Source of the DNA: Hamiltosporidium tvaerminnensis
Lineage: Eukaryota; Microsporidia; Dubosqiidae
DNA length: 64,000 nt
Assembly: GCA_022605425.2 (NCBI GenBank)
Contig: JAKIMF020000004.1
Location: 1,361,501-1,425,500, forward strand
Direction: 5' to 3'
The notes below the pieces were generated by a model that saw only the letters and a list, made by a program, of their open reading frames with translations, searched no databases and had not been told where the DNA came from. How positions within the stretch are numbered: position 1 is the stretch's first letter; every line of letters begins with the position of its first letter. A program made the position numbers and the translations under genes. Of the stretch, positions 42,026 through 52,599 are shown piece by piece.

Positions 42026-42300
42026 ATTTAGTGTATAAATTTTAGAGGTATTTTGTAAGTAACTGGGTATTTATATAAGTTTTTATTATTTTATGTAGAT
42101 TTAGTGAATAATTTTTAGAGGTATTTTATAAGTAACTGGTAATTTATATAAGTTTTTATTATTTTATGTAGATTATATATGAAATATGTAGAAGACCATT
42201 TAGAAGTAACTGGTAATTTATATAAGTTTTTATTATTTTATGTATAATTTTTAGAGGTATTTTGGAAATACAAATTTACTGTATAACACGTCCTTATAAT
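42010..42300 (+). repeat. 73-bp tandem repeat of the TAF10 3' end
   Basis: TTATTATTTTATGTAGATTT, which includes the last codons and stop of TAF10, recurs at 42010, 42083, 42156 and 42230 with AAGTAACTGG words between. Confidence 0.92.
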
Positions 42301-42539
42301 TTTATTTAAAAATATTTGTGTATTTCTAAGAATAAAAAAATCATAAATAAAAATATCGTAATTTTAGGAAATTAAATGAATATTAAAATAAAAATTATTA
42401 CTAATTTATTTTCTTTTTACCCATGCTTTCTTTTAAAAAAAAGAACTTTTAATTCAGTTGATTAGAAATATTTTGTATTTTCTTTAATTTTTAAATGTAT
42501 AAACATAATATTTTAATTATCAAATAAATATTTATTGAA

Positions 42540-42790
42540 TTAATTTATTTTTCTTTTTTTTATATATTTTATTATGATGAATTAGAAGAAATTTTATAAT
42601 TCAAAGTATCGCATTTTAGATTTCTTTTTTTTATATATTTTTTTGTGTTTTTTATTATGAATTAGGAGAAATTTTATAATTCAAAGTATCACATTTTAGA
42701 TTTCTTTTTTTTGTGTTTTTTATTATGAATTATAATTAAGTTTTATAATTCAAAGTATCGCATTTTATTTTTCTTTTTTTTATATTTTTT
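42540..42790. repeat. 69-80-bp tandem repeat in spacer
   Basis: TTTTATAATTCAAAGTATCR recurs with the CAAAGTATC word at 42602, 42682 and 42751. No gene is attached. Confidence 0.85.
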
Positions 42791-43776
42791 AAAAAGGTTA
42801 TATTCATATTTAATAAATAAAAAAATAAATCATTAAATCTACTGTTTATTTGAATATTTTACTTTTTTTAAACAAAAATTTTTAAAATTTTTATATTATT
42901 TAGATTTTTAAAAAATTTACATAAAAATCAAAAAAAAACTACATTTAGTATTTTATAAGAAAAAAATTGGGATTAAATATGTGAGAATTAACGCGGATAT
43001 TATTTGATAAGCTTAGTTTCTTTATTTAAATGAAAATTTATAATAAGATGAATTATCCTAATAAAACTAAATGATAAGGTTAGTATTTCATTTTTGTTTG
43101 TATAACGTGTTTTTCTTTAAATTAATATTTGGAATAAGAGCTTTTGTAAAACATGGCAAGCCGATATATTATACTTATTCTCATATTATATCCTATTTAG
43201 ATTATATGAAGTTTAATTGATTACAAATAAATATATCGGTATGTAGTACAATTTTTTTTAAAGCACATAAAAATAATTAAAAAAGACTAAAAAAAGTCTT
43301 GAAAGAATTTCATAGGTTATACGATTTAAACTTTATATAAAAATTATTATAAATTTTATAAAAACTATTGATGATTAATAGAATGAAAAGTAATATAAAT
43401 TATATCTTAAGTCGTAATATTACTCAATAAGTTCATTTTCTTTACTGAAAACACTGAATATATAAATTTAAGAAATAATGGATTTAATCATAGAAGAATT
43501 TCTAAAAAAAAAGAAATTTAGAAAATGATAATTTTGACTGGGAAAGTATAACTGACTTGTTTTGGCTGTAAAATTTTTAATAATTAATTTAAATACCAAT
43601 TGATAGGCACATTTTCAAGAACAGTTAAAGATGACATATTTGCAACGTATTTGCAAATAAATGTAAAGATCAACTCATTATGTTTGGAAAAGGAAATATA
43701 TTATTTAAAACTTATTTATAGGATTCCAATTATTTTCTTTTGAAACAAAAGCCTTGAGAAAAGCATGTATAAATTA
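42791..43776. other. AT-rich spacer, no gene seen
   Basis: No open frame of note between the repeats and the inverted-repeat element. Confidence 0.5.
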
Positions 43777-43778
43777 TA

Positions 43779-44979
43779 GGGTTTTTCGATCAATATAATA
43801 ATCCTTGCAATCAATATAATAATTTTTCGATCAATATAATAATCCTTGCAATCAATATAATAAATCTTGCAATCAATATAATAATTATTTTTAAAAAATA
43901 AAAATTTAAAAAAAAAATTTAAAAATAGAAATTTAAAAAATAAAATTTGTGTCTTGTTTATTATTCGTCTTGCCCTACTCCTTTGCAATTCCTAATTTTC
44001 GGTAAGACTCATGTTCTCCCGTGATCTCTTAATTTTCATTATATTCTCACTGGCTCGCACCGCCTCATTCTTTTTTTCACTGACATACATCTCATTGATT
44101 AGAATGTGGTGGTTTTTATCTCGCATTCTCATCTTCCCCGATGTGATGAATCTCGCTTGTCCATTACAATATTGGTCTGTTCCTGCCGTTGCACTTCATT
44201 TCTCCTTAATATATAATTTTAACCTCTCATTTATGGCCTTCTGAATCTTTGGTTATCTCCTTTTGTTCTTGCTGCACTCTGAATTTTTGTTCGCTGCTGT
44301 TCGTGTATGCGATCCTTTTCACCTCTGTGCGTGTTCCTCTGCACCCACTCTCTGGACGTTTTTGTTCGTTATCACCTCCACTCACTGTTGCGTATTGGTC
44401 TTGTTTGTGTGTTTTCGCTGCACTATGTTCACGCTTTGTGTATGGAACTCCTGTGGCGATCATTGTACTGTTGCATCATGTATGTCATTTGCCCTTCTGC
44501 CACTTCGGTTTTTGTACACCCATCACTGGTTTGTAGCTCTTTATTTCGTTACTTTGCGCCTATCCCTCTCTTCACAATACCGCCGGTTTTATATCGTCTA
44601 CGTCTGTCCTCTGGTATTTATTCGATACATCGGCATTGCGACATGAATGCCTTCTATGTTTTATCATTTGCCTTCGATCTTATAAAACCTTGTTTTGTTG
44701 GTGGTGTGTGGGTTTTCATCTGTATCCGATGTTTCCCACACTAACATTGTTTCCTCTTACATTCCGGTTTTTCCCCGAATCATTTGTTCTCGTTGGTTTT
44801 CCTGATTTGTTATTTTTAATGAATGAATTATTTTTAAATTTTTATGTTTTATTTTTCTTTTTAAAATAATTTTATATTGATTGATTTATTATATTGATTG
44901 GTTATTATATTGATATTATTTATTGATTGGGTATTATATTGATATTATTATATTGATTGGGTTTTATTGTCGAAAACCC
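43779..44979. mobile_element. TA-flanked terminal-inverted-repeat element (1.2 kb)
   Basis: The left end is GGGTTTTTCGATCAATATAA; the right end read on the other strand is GGGTTTTCGACAATAAAACC followed by CAATCAATATAATAATA. Both ends carry subterminal ATCAATATAATAA repeats in inverted orientation, and TA dinucleotides flank the element (43777-43778 and 44980-44981). The interior 44010-44830 is much GC-richer than its surroundings. Minus-strand frames there (for example 44227-44463, hydrophilic) are short and match no transposase I know. A Tc1/mariner-like or other TA-targeting DNA transposon, or a MITE carrying foreign sequence, would fit. Confidence 0.6.
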
Positions 44980-45331
44980 TAATAAAAAAATAAATGATTT
45001 ATACTGTACTTTTTATTAAAAAAAGGAGTAAGTTATTATATTCGTATAGAAAAACCAAAATCTATGAAATTAGGAAGCTGTTTGGAAAAATAAGAAACAT
45101 ATTTCTTCTTCAATATTTTAGGGCACTTCATATGTTTAATCCAAGTAATTGATTAATTCTAAATAAATTGAAATTTGCATGTATGTTACCAAAAAACAAA
45201 TATTTGAATGGTTTTATTGAAATATTTTATAAAAAACTCTTTTGAAGCCCTGTATAGATCATATTATGAACTTTTAATCAGATTAAGTAGCTTTGAGATT
45301 GAAATATTTTGATATCTTTAATCTTTATGTA

Positions 45332-46720
45332 AATAACCTTACAACTCTTCAAAAATATTTTTATGATATTGTGAAAGTCATTTGCTCGAACAAACCAGTT
45401 CAAGTTGTTAATTTTATAAGGGTTTAGGTATTTGACCCCTTATAGTGATTCCACTGTAGACTATACATATATACAAATGACTGGTATTTTAAACATTTAT
45501 AATTTAACATCAAGAGTATTGTACAAAAGTAGTTCAACTTAAAACAAAAATGCAGATCTTTTTTTTTATATTTTATATTTTTGCACGTGAATGTAAATTA
45601 TTTAACAACTAGATTAAGGCTTTACGTGTTTATTTAGGCGTTTTATAAATTTTTCTTTTGAAAAGTCAGATTGCAGCATAATACAAACCTATTATAGCAT
45701 TCGAATTATAAAGAGTTTATTAACTAAGGATCGAGCTCTGCCAAATAAATTAAATTCTATATTCTGATTACTAGACTATGAAATTTTTAAGAAATATAAG
45801 TGTGGGTATTGAAAATGAATTAAGAGCCATGATATGTATAAAAGTGCCAAAGTAGTAAATTTACCATCTTTTTTTGCTGAATAAGGACTAAGACTGCTTT
45901 TAGACGCCATTTATTAATGTTAAAAAGTATATTGATTTTTGTTCTAAGAAAATTGATAATTCCACTTAAATCCGAAGTTCTTTGATTCAATACTTCTAAA
46001 TACAATAAGTGAAAGATATCAAAATAAAAAACCGAAATGTTATTTAAGGTTTGAAAACCTTTCATATAAAGAAAACAGCAAATGTATATTTTATTACTGT
46101 TTTAATATATTTATTCTATGAAAAAGTCGTTTCAGCCGAAGGCTTATTATAAGAATGTAGATTAAAATGGAAAGCATGAAAAAAGTTCTAATACAAAACT
46201 ATAACTTAGATTCCGATAATATAATACTTTTTCAATCAATATGAGAACACTGGCTGCCATAAAAAAATATAAAACAATTCATATCAAAATTAAGATTCTA
46301 AATTAACAAATACAAATCAGCAGGGAAACTTGGTATATTATATAAACAAATATGCCTTTGGAAAAATGGAAAGTTTAAGGATACCTTGGCAGCTTAGAAA
46401 TTTGCAAGTGAATCTGGCAAGTAGTTTATATTAAAGAATAAACAATTAAGATTCTCTTGGATTTTAAAACTTTCTATCGTAAAATTTAATACAATAAATA
46501 TATTTCATGCAATTATTAAAATTCATATCTTTGATTGATTACTAAGTGAGTGTACTTCGACTTATACTAGCATATTTAGGTAGAATATATAATGCAGATG
46601 TACAATCTAAGTAATAAATCTATATACGAAGTAAAAGTGTAAAAACCTTCTTTATATAAATATTTAATAGCTTAGAGGAAGCCCAACGTGTCAGTTTAGG
46701 AATATAACACACATATTTTA
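45332..46720 (+). mobile_element. Heavily decayed Dong copy
   Basis: CTTACAACTCTTCAAAAATA...TTTTTATGATATTGTGAAAGT matches the RT region of copies 1 and 2. Traces follow in the same order: a GTATTTGACCCC block, TTCAACTTAAAAC near 45535, GTACTTCGACTTATACTAGC near 46552 (compare GTACTTCGACTTGAACCGGC) and GCTTAGAGGAAGCCCAACGT near 46670. Internal parts are deleted or unrecognisable. No frame remains. Confidence 0.65.
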
Positions 46721-47756
46721 ACTCTTTATTTTATGTAAAGAGCAAAGAAATTTCTGCGGGAAAATCACTTCTAAACTTGAGAATAAATATAAACAAAACA
46801 GCATGAATGGAATGAAGATTAAAGGATAATCTGGATTGCAAGCAGAAACGCAAGTGGAATAAAAAAACATGAAATTGCCATCTACAAATTTATAATCAAA
46901 ATAGTAAATTACAGTGAAAGTTTTATAAACCTAATAATTATACAATGTTTTATGTAATAATCACGAGGAAAGTCAAGTAGAAGGATACAAACCCAAGAGG
47001 AAATAATTTGTTCCCCTTATATCATGAAGATAAATTTATTCTGGGAAGCAAAAAGAAAATCTCAACAATTTAGTAAATTTACTGAGTTTATAAAGCCTTC
47101 AGAGACTATCCTTAAAAAATACTCGGTACGCTTATAGTAGACACTTTAAGTGATGATTCGATTCAAAGCTTTATTTTCTTAAATCTAGAACTTAGTTTAT
47201 TCAAAAAAATTGGGAATTTTTTGTATACCGAATTTTAAAAATAGGTATGCAGAAATATAAATGCATAGCGGTTTAAAGCCGATGTAAAAATATAAAATAT
47301 TTGGCCGATATCTTGTTAGGGAATATAGAATTGCATAGAACGATATATATTGTAATTGGAAATATCACACAAGATAATCTTATAATTATCGGTCAAAAGA
47401 AGAGAAATTATGATTTTGTGGCAAATGACTCAGGACATTTTTTTAAAATATCGTTAAAATTTAAATACAATGCGATGACTTACAATGATATTGCCTTTTA
47501 ATATCATATCATGTAAGTGCATAATGCACAGAATGCCAATCGGAATGAGCACAATACATTCAGTCAATAGCATTCAAAGATGAAATCAAAAAAAGTTATT
47601 TTTTTTAAAAAAATATGTTTGTGTCAAGGTTTTCTGATTGATCTAGGGAAAGTCTAGGAGAATATAATGCATGAATTATAACGGCACAAATTTTAAATAA
47701 TATTATTTAAAAATATCGAAACTTTTTAATCAGTGGCATAAGTTATTTTTGTTTTT
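46721..47756. other. AT-rich spacer, no gene seen
   Basis: A 66-codon frame near 47.3 kb starts inside unrecognised sequence and has no start signal. Confidence 0.4.
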
Positions 47757-48425
47757 ATGACATTAACAAAGTTCTAGGTTTTACATCTAACTGTAGTCTT
47801 AAACTCTATCAGACTCTTCTACAATATCTACATCTAAAAGATGTGTAAAACCTATTTCATAGGCAAGACACTCGCCCAAATTCAATTTTTCTGTTGCTTG
47901 TTTGTATTCGAAAGCAAACCCATCCTGGGCTTCCCCAAGACAGCAGCATTCCAACATACACTACACTTACCTAACCTAATACACTTCAATCCAAGATATA
48001 TCTTGGCGACTTGTATAGGATCCACCTAGATAATCAATGTCATATCAGGAGGTATAACCTGCATCTTAGCATTTGCGGCTTTAAAGGTTTTTATTTTTAT
48101 ATTATCCGGCACTAAGCCTTCAAACCTGAGTGCGCAGGCCTAGGTTGCTATGATGTTCGAGTAAAATTGCCTGCAGGTCTATTGCGGCCTACAACCTAGT
48201 CACATAACAAACTACAAAATATATTTATTTAAAAATTTTCGCCATTTCATAAACCCTAACCTCCCCATATCAAGTCCCATGAAACAACCTAAAATATAGT
48301 GTGGTTTTATATTCACTAAAAATCCAAACAATTATTTCTTACTTTAACTTCATCTATTCATTGCCAAGTAGAAAGTTTTTATTGCGGTTATCTACCCTCT
48401 ATCAAGATCCGCACAAATAACTCAT
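47757..48425 (-). repeat. Dispersed non-coding repeat, family X copy A2
   Basis: The reverse complement aligns with 32435-33105 from the AAAAACTTTCTACTTGGCAAT block (near 48370) to CCTAGAACTTTG (near 47775). Shared stretches include AGGTTATACCTCCTGATATGACATTG, AGATATATCTTGG.TTGAAGTGTATT and GGAATGCTG..GTCTTGGGGAAGCCC. No frame is maintained. Confidence 0.8.
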
Positions 48426-49734
48426 ATATTATTATACGCGTACATCAATGGATATGAGTGTTTTAGGCAAATAAATTCTAAAGTAAATGAACCATAATTA
48501 TTACTAAAACTAGAAAGATTGATGCATTGAAACAAAATTAGAGAGTATTTTAATTCATCGATGCTTCAGATAAATCTCATAGAGAAGTATAAAGAAAAAA
48601 ATGCGTGAAATAATAAAATATTGAAAAAATCCTTGTAATATTTCAAATATGAACAAAACCACAACAAATATTTTTTTTGGTTAATGTATGAATTTATATC
48701 CTCGATTTTTTTTGCATATCGTTAAGCTGTACTTTGGTTGGCATATTCGATTCCAAGTTACGCTTGACGAATTTTAAACAATTTCAATGTAACAAATTTT
48801 ATTTAAGTACCATATTTGCAAATCACCTAAAAATAGATATTAGCAGCAATAAAAAAACCCGTTCTCACTATCTGCTTCGTTTGCTATGTGTTAATAATTT
48901 AAAAAAAATTACATAAAATATACTAATGAGTATCGGTAAAAAAAAAACAGAGATAAACTCATACAATTATAATAAAAAGAAACTTTTTAAAAACATATTG
49001 TTACGCTACGAACCTTTTGTTCTGTATATATTAGAACAAATGAATTTCTTTTACCTTCGAAATTATAAGTAAAAAATGGAATATATTTAATACAACTTGC
49101 TGGTTTTTTAAGCCGAATATACTGTTATCAAGATGTTCAGTGATTAAGAAATATGAAGGTACATGTCTATTTTATATGTAGCTTATAATATGAAATATAA
49201 AACTTTTTTTTTGTTTTTAAGACATATTATAATCAATTCGATTTTTCCAAAAGTGTAAATATATATTTAAAGTTCAAAAATTATTCAACGAAATTTTGAT
49301 GCGGTAGAAAAAAATCAACATTAAAACTTGTATAGATCTAGGAATTATAGGTTGCTATTATAAAATGATACGTGTTAGTACCTCAAGAAGAATAATATTA
49401 AATTATGATACGAGATATTGATTGGCATAGCAATTATATAAATGCATATAGAAATTTGAAAAGTGGATTTCAAAAAATTCAGAGCATCAGTATAAAATTT
49501 GTAAAATCGGTCATATATCTAATTATAAATGCATTATTTCATAAAAAAAATGATTTAATGTAAAGTTTTATTTTCTCAAAAAATAGAAATTTTAAACTTT
49601 AAAATAAATTTGCTGCAATTTTTATCAAATTCTATAAAATAAGTACACAAGAATGTGGTTAGAAGCCTAGCGAATAGCTATTGTGAAAATTCGGAAAATT
49701 AGTCTGTATATATTTATTTTTATTAGAAAATGTA
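48426..49734. other. AT-rich spacer, no gene seen
   Basis: No credible gene or repeat array. Confidence 0.4.
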
Positions 49735-49985
49735 CGCTTCTATAGAGAAAGGATAAATACATTAAAAACAATCTGGTTGGTAATGAGTGCGTGAATTGGT
49801 GTAAAAATCATTGTTACCATCTTGGTGGAATATAAACCAAATAGGATCTATAGGCCAATCCCCTATAATATCAAGTTATAACATATTAAAAGAAGCAATT
49901 AGAATATTTTCATTTGTTCATCCTCGACACTTAGAGATAAAATAGAAATGGAATAGGTAAATAAGTAAGAATATTAATACGATTA
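49735..49985 (+). repeat. Dispersed repeat, family X copy B1
   Basis: TATAGAGAAAGGATAAATAC..ATCTGGTTGGTAATG..GAATTGGTGTAAAAATCATTG matches the start of copy A1. The rest (ACATATTAAAAGAAGCAA, TTCATTTGTTCATCCTCGAC, AGAGATAAAA) matches only 55600-55835. Confidence 0.75.
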
Positions 49986-50799
49986 TTTCTTAAACCGGAG
50001 AACCATTATCTGACTTAATTCAAATATAACGAAAAACCAAACAAATAGAATTTTTCGGCAAATGAAAAGTTAATATTTCACCTTCAGTGCTAATAGAACT
50101 CCACTTTTGACAAGCTGGGATATAATGTTGCAAATAATAAGATCAGCGTTAAAAAATACCGACATATCTAAGAAAAAATAAATACATTATTTCGTTTTTC
50201 TCGAAGAGATAGTTAAAACTATTTTTCTTAGTTGAAAATAATTTGAGTGAGAATGAGTATAATAAAATATAATGTTTCGAAAAGAACTACGCTTTTACTA
50301 GATCTAGTACACGGATAGATCAAAGATAAATAGATATTAAGCCACGGGTACTGAAATTATAGAATTTAATGATGCCAATAGACTTAAACTATACATCAAA
50401 TCAAAATATAAAAGAAAAGAAAAGTTAAATCTAAAGTAAATTTCGAAAAAATAGAAGGCAGTAAATCAAATATGCCAAATTATAAAACAACTAATCTTTC
50501 ATTGAATCGATTTTATTTCTAAAAAAAATTATACCCGCGCCCTTCGGTTTATTACTTTCATTCTAAAAACATCGAAAATATATTTTATTCTGAAAATTTA
50601 AAAAGTTAGATGTTTATAGATTTCTGTAATTATTTTCACTACTTTTTATATTCTAGTTTTTATTTTTTCTGCTTTCTTTTTATTATTCTTCATATTCTAA
50701 ATGATACATATTGTTATAAAAAATAATTTCAAAAAAAATTCTTCGACTCCCTTTATAAGACACAGATTCTTAAATTTTTCAATATTATTACCCACTACA
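49986..50799. other. Spacer upstream of the FYR-domain gene
   Basis: AT-rich with no open frame. It ends in a T/A-rich leader with CCC at 50791-50793, 6 nt before the chosen ATG. Confidence 0.5.
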
Positions 50800-51420
50800 A
50801 TGGTAACGATACAAGAAATATCAAAGTTTATTGCAGAAAAATTCGTAAAAAATTACACTAAAAAAACACACTTATATGAAGAAAGAAATGAATTAGAAAC
50901 AGAAATAGCAAATTTAGAAGTCAAAAAGAATGCTTTTATTGATATTTTGAAACCAGAATCTATATCAGAATCCACTGATAAGAAAATATTTCCACTTATA
51001 TTGGGAACACCTGCGCTGAGAATGTCTATTACCACACTTGGTTCACTTCCTACACATGATCATATAAAATTTCACAATAAAAATACTATTTATCCAATTG
51101 GATATCAATGTAAAAGAAAATATAAGCCACACAATCGATACACTAAGAACAATCAAGATAAAATTTTTTATTTTTGTACTGTCAAAGATACAGACCACAT
51201 TTTAGAAATATCTACAAATGATGGTAGAAAATGGACAGGTATAGATCTCTGGGGGTTGTTTGTACAGGATTTTGATGAAGTTACAGAATATGGAAATGTA
51301 GATGAATTTTTTGGACTTAATCATCCAACTGTACAAAAAATGATAGAAGAACTCGGTGATATATCTGTATTCGTAAATTATTTACCCCTAAAAGAAAGAA
51401 AAGATAAAAAACAACGTTAA
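50800..51420 (+). CDS. FYRN/FYRC (FY-rich) domain protein, TBRG1-like
   Basis: FY-rich domains occur in chromatin proteins such as MLL-type methyltransferases, some JmjC demethylases and TBRG1, usually nuclear. This 206-residue product is a short coiled coil (about 25-45) followed by a full FYRN-FYRC pair. FYRN begins IYPIGYQCKRKYKP and continues YFCTVKD. FYRC follows with DEFFGLNHPTVQKMIEELGD, matching the family's 'FFGLSHP.V..LIE.L'. There is no SET or JmjC domain, so it resembles the stand-alone TBRG1 type. I chose the ATG at 50800 because CCC lies 6 nt upstream and the extra 33 residues from 50701 look like leader. A Dong remnant lies 70 nt downstream. Confidence 0.85.
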   Translation: MVTIQEISKFIAEKFVKNYTKKTHLYEERNELETEIANLEVKKNAFIDILKPESISESTDKKIFPLILGTPALRMSITTLGSLPTHDHIKFHNKNTIYPIGYQCKRKYKPHNRYTKNNQDKIFYFCTVKDTDHILEISTNDGRKWTGIDLWGLFVQDFDEVTEYGNVDEFFGLNHPTVQKMIEELGDISVFVNYLPLKERKDKKQR

Positions 51421-51478
51421 TTTTAATGGTAATTCTCATAAAATAAAAAAAAATATTTTATTTACTTTTTTTGATACT

Positions 51479-51557
51479 TTGAAATGTTTTTTTCTCCATA
51501 AAAATCGTAAACCTATTTTAACCCAGAATTTTATTAAATAAAATTGAAATGTTTTTT
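51479..51557 (+). mobile_element. ~50-bp 5'-truncated Dong insertion with 14-bp target-site duplication
   Basis: CATAAAAATCGTAAACC and TATTTTAACCCAGAATTTTA (ending at 51540) match the last ~50 nt of Dong copy 1. The remnant is flanked by TTGAAATGTTTTTT at 51479-51492 and 51544-51557. Confidence 0.8.
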
Positions 51558-52599
51558 GCCTTTTTTAAGAGTAAATTATATTTTCGACTAAGTTTTCTTA
51601 AACAAGTAAAGGAATTCCTTACGGTATCAAAAACCGATTTGAATTTTATTTAAATATTTGAAGTTTTTATTATACACTAAATCTCGGAAAGTCTTATATA
51701 TAGTTAATTTTGGATTTATATTGATATGTAAATGAAGACTTAGTAAATAAAGCCTCATTCTGTGTTCTATTTGAAAGTAATTATCACAGTTGAGACTGTG
51801 TCTGTAAATCTTATTTTTTTACATATTTGACACATATATATTTTTTAATATTTAACTATCATTTATTTAATAAAATTACAGACACATTATAGTTAACATT
51901 GGGAAAGTTTTCTTCCATATTTTTTTACTTAAGTTAAGTCTCATGAATAACTTAATAAGCTTTAATTTTTAGTTTTTACTATATTTATAATGACCTAAAT
52001 ATATGTTATAGCTAGTGAGGCTGTAGCATTTCTTTTGGGTTCAGCAAAAATTTAAAGAATATTGCCGTATTAATATAAACACAACCTTGAAAGTATGATT
52101 TTTTTTAAAGCGGATTCATATAGTTACAATGCGTTTTAATTACAGCCTGAAAGATTCTTTTGATGATTTCGATGTCTCTAAAACCTTATTTTTTCTAAAA
52201 AAAACAAATTTTTGTTACTTAAAGTAGTTTCACTGTTCTGATATGTCCCCTAAAAAATAACTATTAAATTAAATATTTATGAGTGATACAGTTACCACGA
52301 GCCCCCCTTAAAATTTGCTATTTAAATATCCTGTTATTTACTTTTTTAAAACTTTCACATGTTTTATATTAAAATATACTTTCAATAAATATAATCGGAT
52401 TCAAGAAATATCTTTTGTTTTCCAATTTATAAATTTTACTAAGAGTCTATTGTTTAAAATACAATATAATTTTATTCATGGACCAAAAATAAGATTAGAT
52501 ATATAAAATATTCCAATCTATTTATCTTGTAACAAAGAAAATTTCAGATTTCCTATTTTTTTAACTAATATTTAGCTAAGTTTTATATGATCTACTTGC
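51558..52599. other. AT-rich spacer, no gene seen
   Basis: No credible frame; the minus-strand LINE relic begins near the right end. Confidence 0.4.

Noticed and set aside
44011-44869. Overlapping plus-strand Cys/Phe-rich frames
   Set aside because: Several mutually overlapping frames without start signals inside the inverted-repeat element; they reflect local composition, not a gene.
50701-50799. Longer N-terminus for the FYR protein
   Set aside because: The stretch is leader-like, and the ATG at 50800 has the CCC signal at the usual distance.
50800-51420. SGF29 (SAGA Tudor subunit) as identity
   Set aside because: The C-terminal block matches FYRN/FYRC motifs rather than a tandem Tudor domain.
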